A DNA stretch of 28,896 nt from Candidatus Heimdallarchaeota archaeon (lineage in GTDB: Archaea; Asgardarchaeota; Heimdallarchaeia; Heimdallarchaeales; Kariarchaeaceae), in assembly GCA_015522385.1 (NCBI GenBank), contig WAMJ01000208.1:1-28896 (forward strand). Reading direction: 5' to 3'. Positions 15,001 to 24,000 of the stretch are shown here, piece by piece. The stretch's first letter is position 1, and every line of letters starts with the position of its first letter. The position numbers and the translations under genes were made by a program. Under the pieces are notes generated by a model. That model saw only the letters and a program-made list of their open reading frames with translations. It had not been told where the DNA came from and made no database searches.

Positions 15001-18000
15001 ACCGATACTGTGTACTTCTACGGAAACGCCCCTCAGATGGTCTGGGACTATTCCCCGATTTCCATAAGTACCAGCAGCATGGGCGTGGAGTGGTACAACC
15101 CTGGAACCGAGGATCTAATGGGATACAATATCAGGTACAGGGTGCTAGGACCCAACCACGGAGACACTACTCCCTACACGCAAGAGGTCAGGAGCAGCCT
15201 CCAGACACAGCTGACGGTTCAAGATTACTATGATGGGAAACAGATCGTCGAGGGCTCCCGTCTGGAGCTTTTCATCACGACCTTCGACATTATCGGTAGG
15301 ACATCGACCGAGGCGCAGATTGTCGTCTACGGCTCCGACTTCATCCCTACCAGTGCTACTAATCTGGTCAAGATAGCGAATACCACTGACTCCGTGACCG
15401 TGAGGTGGGATGCATCGACCATTCCCGATTTCGCTCACTATAGAGTGGAGTACCAGACGGAGTTCAACTCCACGGTGAGGTCATTCACCACGACCTCCTC
15501 ACAGGTTGTCCTGAGTACAGGGAACAGTATCCAAGGAGAGTGGGTGAAGATCTGGGTATACACCGTGGATCAGTCTGGACAGGAGAGTCCATCGACATAT
15601 CTTTTCACTAGAACCGAGAACCTTAAGCCCGGGGTCGTGACGAACATAGTGAGATCTCCCACCGACTCTACATTGACCTCCGTCAGCATCACGTGGGAGA
15701 ATCCTACGGACGCTGACTTTGACCACGTCCTCATCTCGTACCTCGTGAATGGACAGGGTCTTCAGCAGGCAACCGTGTACACCACATCCTACACCGTCAC
15801 CGGTCTGCAGGAGGGTGACTCCGTTGAGTTCACCCTGACCGCCATAGACCGTATCAATGAGGTCGGAGACCCGACGAAGGTCACGTTCACGACGATGAGA
15901 AAACCCTCGGTGTCCTCCCTCCTCCTCGACTCGGCAAACTCCGACTCAGTGAGCCAGAGGCTTCAGTGGAGCGCGAGCGATGCTGATGGTGATCTGTCGC
16001 ACTACAAGGTCTACTACAAGAGGTCTACCGAGCCCACCTATACGTTCCTCTCGACAACGGTCAATACCTACGCTGACCTCGACCTCTCGGTCTTCGGAGG
16101 AAACCTCCCTGACTACATCGACTGGCGGGTAGAGGTCTACGACATGAAGGGCTACACGACCTCGCAGAATGCCACTACATTCCTCAGAGAGAAACCCCCC
16201 GCAGAGATCGGAGGGATATACACAAGCACGTACACGACATCGAGTATAGGTGTCACGTGGAACGTCCCCTCTGAGACTGATGTGGCTCTGGTCGAGATCA
16301 CCTACCGCATAGTGGGACCGAACCACCCAGAGAGTACTTCGTACACCACACTCACCCAAGACAAGAGTATCAACTCGTTCACCGTGAACAGCTACCGAGG
16401 TAGCTCCGTGGCAGAGGGCTCACGGATGGACTTCCAGATCGTGGCACTTGACGCTACGAACGTCCGCAGTGTGGCCACCAATTACACGGCCTATGGTCTG
16501 GACAATATTCCGGGAGCAGTCAGTTCCCTGTCCACCAACGCTGTTACCAGCTCATCTGTGACTCTTGACATATCCTTCACTCGTCCGAGCGACTTCCTCA
16601 CCTACCGTATCCAGTACAAGTGGGAGGGTGATTCATCGTGGAGCCAGTTCAATTCAACCAGCGACAGTTTCACGATCGACAGCACGAACAACATCGACGG
16701 AGAGATCCTCGATGTCAAGGTGAGTGTGATCGACTACAACAACAACGAGGGTCTGGTGACCTCGTACAGTACGCATGATTCCAATGTGGCTCCCGGTGCG
16801 GTGAGCTCTGTGAACAGGAACAGTGCTGGTAGTTCAAACACTCAGGTTCAGGTCACATGGGTCAATCCGTCCGATGCAGACTTCAGCGACGTGCTCCTGA
16901 CTTACGCGATCAACGGAGGTACCGATACGATCGTCAGCGTGACTGGTACAAGCTACACCGTAACCGGTCTGTCCGAGGGGGACTCCGTCACCTTCAAGCT
17001 GACGACGACTGACAGGTGGGGCGCCTCTGGAACACAGGTCACGAGCTCATTCACCACCATGGTCTCACCCGACCTCGCTAGCGGTCTGTACATAGACCAC
17101 ACGGTGAGCAGCACCGGGACCCAAGTCCTGAAGTGGAGTGGCAGTGACGCTGACGGCGATCTGTCGTACTACGATGTCTACTTCAAGAGACCGTCCGATA
17201 CCGGGTACACATTCTTGGTACAGACCACGGGTACTTCTGCCTCCCTTGACACAACGGTCTTCGGGAGCAACCTCCCAGATTACATCGACTGGAAGGTGGT
17301 CTCGGTTGACTCGAAGAGCTACAGCTCAACGAAGACCGTGCAGCTGTTCTTCGCAGAGAAGCCTCCAGCAGAGATCTCCGGGCTTTACACCAGCGTCTTC
17401 ACGACCGGGAGCATCGAGGTCAGCTGGAGCTCGCCTCTGGAGAATGATATCTCAGGTCTTGAGATCAGGTACCGCATCGTCGGCCCCAACCATCCCGAGA
17501 GCACGGCGTACACCACGCAGACCTTGGGCAGGTCCATCACCAGTTTCCAAGTTAGTTCCTACGACGGTAAGTTCGTCGTGGAGGGCTCACGGATGGACTT
17601 CGAGATCATAGCAATCGACGACACGGGTGTTGAGAGCACAAGGGCGTACTATACCGCCTACGCATTGGATAATGATCCGAATGCGATCACGTCAATCAGC
17701 ACCACCTCGACCACTTCGACCAGTGTGTCCATCTCGATGGACTACACGCCTCCGAACGACCACAAGGAGTTCAGGGTGCAGTACAAGTTCGAGAGCCAGA
17801 CCTCTTGGAGCGAGTACAGGACGCAGAATACAGCCCTGACCTTCAGTCTGGCCTCTGCCAAGGACGGAGAAATCCTCGAAGTCAAGGTAAGTGCAATCGA
17901 CTACAACAACAACGAGGGGCCAATCTACAGCTATACTGACACCGTGACCAATGCAGCCCCAGGAGCAGTGAGTTCTGTGAGTAGGGACTATTCTGCCAGT

Positions 18001-21000
18001 AGCCGCAATCAGATCAAGGTGCTGTGGACTGAGCCCAGTGACTGGGATCTCAAGCACGTGCTCATCACCTACTCTATCAACGGTGGGGGTGATGTGATAG
18101 TCACCTCGACGTCTGGTAGCTACACCCTGTCTGGTCTGAGTGAGGGCTCCTCTGTCAACTTCCGCTTCAGATCAGTCGACCGATGGGATGCGACTAGCTC
18201 GCAGGTATCGGTTACGTACACGACTCTCCACGCTCCGGACGCACCGAGTGGTCTGTACATCGACCACGGATCATCCACAGCAGACAGGCAGAGACTCCGG
18301 TGGAGCGCAAGCGATGCCGACGGAGATCTGTCGTACTACAAGGTGTGGGCCAAGGGCAGTACGCAATCCAATTGGGTCTTCATCGTGCAGACCTCTAATC
18401 TGTACGCGGACGTCTCGATGAGCGGCAATCTTGGAGGGTACTCCGGAGACTACGTGAATTACCGGGTACAGGCATACGACGCCAAGAACTACGGAGGACC
18501 GCAGACCGACGTGACCCTCTTCAACCAGGAGAAGGCTCCACCAGCGGTGAGTAACCTGAGGGAGGACACAGCTGGTACGACGACGACGACCGCCAAGGTC
18601 TACTGGGACGCGGTCTCTATCCCCGATCTCAGCACCTACCAGTACAGATCTCGTGTTGGTAGTGGATCGTGGACTGGCTGGTACAGCACCAGTCTCCTGA
18701 CCGCCAGTCGAGGAGGTCTGAGCACCGGTACCATCGTCACGTTCGAGGTGCGTGTGAAGGACACTGGGAACAACTACTCCCCCGTGTCCAGCAAGACGAT
18801 CTCGACGGATCTCGGCACTCCCAGTAACCTGAGGGAGACCTCGGACACCGACAGCTCGGTGACCTTCAGCTGGAACACCGTCAGCGGAGCCTCCGGCTAC
18901 AAGTACCAGTACAAGAGGTACGGTAGCAGCTGGACGGGCTGGTACAGCACTTCCTCGCGGTCAAAGACCGTGAGCGGTCTGTCAAGCAACCAGAGGGTGG
19001 ACATCCGTGTGAAGGCGTACAACAGCTACAAGCAGGGCTCGTACAGCTCTGCTGTGGGTTACGCAGCGTCTGGTGGAATCGGCTTCAATAGTGCAGAACG
19101 GGAGAACGTGATGGGTAGCTTAGGGAATGCTGAGTCCACAACTAACAATGCCGAGTTCACAACTAACAGCCCACCCGCTGACACCCCGGTGGTCATAGCT
19201 CCAACCGCCACGACTTCTTCCACCACAATGGTGGGGATCAAGGCTCCCAATCAGATCCACCCGAGGGACGCAAGCCAGTTCACGCTGTCCCGTCAGAACA
19301 TCGCTCACATCTTCATGCTGGTTCTTCACGCTCTGATCTGGGGTACGGGTATTGGTATCTACGAGCGTGAGATGATCAACCTGCCGTACTACTCGGAGCT
19401 GAGGTACGAGGGCATGCCCGACCAAGTGGAGGACAACCTGTTCTACCAAGGTAGACAACCTGACACGAAGCTCTTCGACCAGAGGAAGATCAATGATGGC
19501 TACATGCTGCTCAAAGTGGACGAGCTCTTCGACCGCTTCGCCTACAAGTCCAACGGTCTGTTCAACACGCTGTACACCGCCAGTAAGTGCGCGGGTCCCG
19601 TGGACTGTGGAGCGTTCGGCAACGAGCTCCTCGGTCTCGGGCAGGTCAACGGTCTGGACACCGGTCAGCTCCTGGACGCGAGCTCCCGGATGAGATCCAC
19701 TCGCAACTCACTCGGGTTGTACTGGGTGCTCACCCGCATCTTCCCGAGCTACGTCAATGTCTCGACATTCGCGCAGAAGTACGTGGAATTCAAGGGACTG
19801 AAGAACACATCGTGGAAGGAGGCACTGATGAATGGCGAGGTGGACATCTCGTTCGACCTCGATCCCTACAGGTGGGATCCCGACGGCATCAACTCGGAGA
19901 ACGGAAGAGGAGAGTTCTCGCAGCTGCCATTCGGTCGAGAGTGGAGCCTCATCATCGACGACTCTGCGTTCGAGACCTCCGGTGAGCTGGATTTCTACCT
20001 CCCGATAAGGTACTGGTGGAGGATGGGTGATCCGTACCTACCTAACCAGAACCACGTGAACCGCACGGTGAACTATCTTGACATCGCGGTTCCAAGGCTG
20101 TACCAGAGCGTAGGACAGTTCATGTCCGCATCCCGTACTACCGAGATCAACAGCCTCCTCCTGCCCTTCAACGGCCAGTTCGGTCTGATGTTCGTCCTGG
20201 AGATGGTCAGGGGTATGGGCAAGTGGGGAGGACTCTTCGACGACCTGAGGGACTCGTTCCTCGAGACGGACTCCGTGTTCCGCTGGTTCGCGAGGTTCAT
20301 GGTCCCAGTCGATCTCATGGAATTTGGGGTCCCGGTTCCCGTGTACTCGTGGATCGGGCGGAAGATCAAGAGCGCTGCGGCCAAGGCCGGGTCCTTCGTG
20401 GGAGGTACGGCAAAGAGTGTCTTCAAGATGGATCTCCTGTGGACGATAGGAGAGCATCTAGGTATGAAGAGGTCATTAGCCATGTCGATCGACGAGGCCG
20501 AGGACCTCACCAAGACGACCATGAAGGCGATCGACGAGGACGCGGCGAAGAAAGTGCTGTCCGAATCGGACGAGTTCTTCCTCACAGGTAAGGCGGCCTC
20601 CGAGACGATGGACGCCATTGTGGGTATAGCGGACGATGCACCCGCAGCCAAGGGAGTCGCTCAGGAGATACTGGACGAGGCGGGCAGTCCGTCCTCCTCG
20701 GTGATGGACATGGTGAAGAACATCCTCGTTGGACTTCTTGACGGGCTGTTCACCGTCTTCAAGTGGGGAGCGAAGGCCATCGGTATGGCGCTGAAGCTCG
20801 TGCTGGAGCTGGTGGTGCTCCTCTTCAAGGGAATATTCAAAGCGGCCTCGCTTGTCGTCGGGAAGTTAGCTGGCATCTTCAAACGGGGTGCTGACAAGCT
20901 GGACCTCGCCTCCAAGCTGAGGATCAGCAAGATGCGCGAGATCATCTCGGACATCAAGGACAACGTCTTCAGGATGCATATGAACTGGAAAGGGTACAGG

Positions 21001-24000
21001 TTAACCACCGTGGTTGAAGAGGACGCTTTGTCTGATCTTCTCAAGAATGTCCCTGAATCGGAGAAAGCAGTGATTAGAGTTGGTGATGACATTTGGGTAA
21101 AGCGAGGGACTGAGGGTCTAGATCCCAAGATCATTAAAAAGCAGGGCAAACTTGAGAGTGCAACTGAGTTGATGGGGCGTCTATTTGATGCCTACCTGAC
21201 TCCTTTCAAGAAGATCTACGATCTCAGTGAGAACGGTTGGAGTAAAGCTGATCCAGCAGATCTCATCTCTCAAAGACCTGCCATGATTTCCGAGGAGGAG
21301 AGGTGGAACAAACTCGAGGATCAAATAGCTGGTTTCTGCTCTGCAGTTGCGAGCAAGACTATTAGAGCATTTTCTGAAATTGATGATGCTCTTAATCAAT
21401 GCAAGAAGACATTTGCTCCTGTCCTAAATCGGATGGTCAAGCTTGATCTCAGGATGGGTACAAGTGACATCCCGCTCAGTTTCAAGGTTCCACTTGATTT
21501 AGATGGTATAAGGTCAATGATAGAGGAGAAGGACAGCAATCCTATCAAGGGCCTCATTACACTTGGTCTTGTTGATGACAATCCTCAAAACGTGGAGAAG
21601 TTACTAAATAAATTGACCGATTCTAATGGTGTCTTCGATTCTAATACATTAACTCAGTATGCATTTTCTAGAAAAATGGCGGAGATTTTTAAGAGTAGTC
21701 ATCCGGATATTGAGTATTCTACATTCGCTGATGAATTCGCAGCTTTCATAAACGCTTACAAAATAGATGAGAATATTGAAATCTCTGATGCCCTAAGAGA
21801 GAAGATGGTTAAGGTATTCCACATCGACGAGAGAGAGGTCAAACCTATTGCTTTGGGGGTAGTCCCATTCATCCTCAAACTGAATAAAGACAACACTATC
21901 TCGGGAATCTCTATGGATATTTCAAAGAAAGCAGATGATGTACTTGACAATTTCAACTACAAGGGGATGTTCCAAGATGCTAGTGTCCCAAGACACGGAT
22001 TTCAACCATATCAGAATATGGTATCCATACTTAGTATGGAACTACTAGCTGATGAGATCATACTTAATAATATTTTAAGCTCTTCCCCAGTTAGATTACC
22101 AGGTTTTCTGTTACAACTCAGAGGTGGAACAAAGGCTTATTTCAGCTCAACTTCAAACATTCCTTTATCCGTAGTGAATGAGATCACTTCAATTGAAAAG
22201 GTAGGAAATGCTTTGGTCTTATTTGGCGACCAAAACCTTGGTAGGGGATTTGATGGTGAGTTGATTCTGAACCGAGAGATTCTTAGGAGGAATAAAGTGA
22301 CAGGGAAGGATTTATCCACTGTTACGCAATACTTTACTCTTGAAGGCGTTTATGAATTAAAGAGTTACTCTGCATTTGATAGGTCTCAAAGTGCATATGA
22401 GATCATCACTAGAGACAATGAGCGAATTTCCAAGCGAGTGATAGATCAAACACTGCCTAGGTCACAGGATTCACCAGGTGATGCATCAGATGAGTATTTA
22501 AGATACCTTGCAAGGAGAAATATTCGACCTCATTTCAGATCAACTGGTTCTATTTCATCATATAGATCTAGTTGGGTAAATTTCCTAGGTGATCTATCAG
22601 TAAAGATATCTGACTCATCTGATGTGTTTGATGTTCTTTTTAATATCCCCAAATCTCGGGAGAATGTAGATCTAATTAGGAAGCTAGCGTTGAGTGATGA
22701 CATCAAAGATTTGAAGACTCTAGAATCATTAATAAATGGTAATATTCTGAAATTGGTGAGAGACCGATTTAAATATTCAGACAATACTCTATCCGCAGGA
22801 TTGATACAAGGAAAGTTATTTTCAGTGATAAGGAATATAGAGAGAAATCAACTCTATAGTATATTTGGTGACAAACGCTTTTTTGAGAGCCTAGACCTAG
22901 GTATGGATTTATCATTGTACAAATCGCTTGATAAGATAATCACTAATCCATCAAGATATACGACGAAATACTATAACAACATACCTTACGATATTGAATT
23001 CTCCTCGAATCTAATTAGAAAAACAGATTCTGGTAGTCAAAAAATCAATAAAATCATTATTTCTGAGGATGTTGCTCTTGGAAGGCCTCAAATACGGGGT
23101 GACGGTAGTATTGTCTTTGGAATAAGATATGGTAAATTAGATGGAAACATCGTAGAATTAAACGATGAGGAGATTATGATGTTAGGAGGTTTAGTTCTTA
23201 GAGAGAACAACTACCTAAGAATACTATTTGACAATTTTAAGGGAGATGACAGACTTATTAGTGCTTTATATGAAATGATAGAGAGATCAGGATATGATTT
23301 TTCATCTTTCATTAAGATGTTAGATGATCCATTTTCAACTCCTAATTTGACAAACGGTGAGAAAGACCTCATGATTGAGATTGGTGGTATGTTTAGAGAA
23401 AGACTAAGTTCAAACATTTATAAAAGCTTAACAGATACCTCATCTGGACTAAGTACTAATGTAGTTATGGGTTCTCATATTAACTACTCACCAATGAACC
23501 TTATCTTGAACGGTGGGGGGTCTGATGAGATTATACAATATTTAGAGGAAATAGACAATATAATGCTAGCTAACTATGATACTGTAACAGTTCTTCCTGA
23601 TACATATCGACTAAGTGGTAGTTCAATGGGTTATCCTGGGTCGTCACGGTTAGAGAGTAGATTCCCAGAACATGGTTTATCAGAGAGCAGTATTATTGAA
23701 TTGAGGGAAAAGATAAGGGAAATAAGAAGATTTGAGAAGGAGACTTTTCCTGACTCTTTAAACAATGGTGCCAAGCAGGTGCACATTTCAATTGATTATG
23801 ACAAGGAACCCATACTGTTTGCTAACTTAAATCGAAATGGATTACAGGATGCTATAAGATTACGAGAAAAAATACTATCTGGACATAACGAATTAGATAT
23901 TTCCTATATAATTGAAGAATTAGGAATATCGGAAGAGACAGACCTGTTGCTTAAATCAAAGATCAATAGGAGGTTAGCTCATCTAAGTAGTATAAATGAG

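Noticed and set aside
20073..20651. Minus-strand frame of 192 codons
   Set aside because: It is antisense to well-supported coding sequence of the giant gene, with no promoter or recognisable domain.
20974..20982. Separate gene starting at the MHM codons at the composition change
   Set aside because: The upstream frame reads straight through without stop or frameshift and no TATA-like box was seen at the right distance. It is kept as a possible fusion point, not a separate gene.
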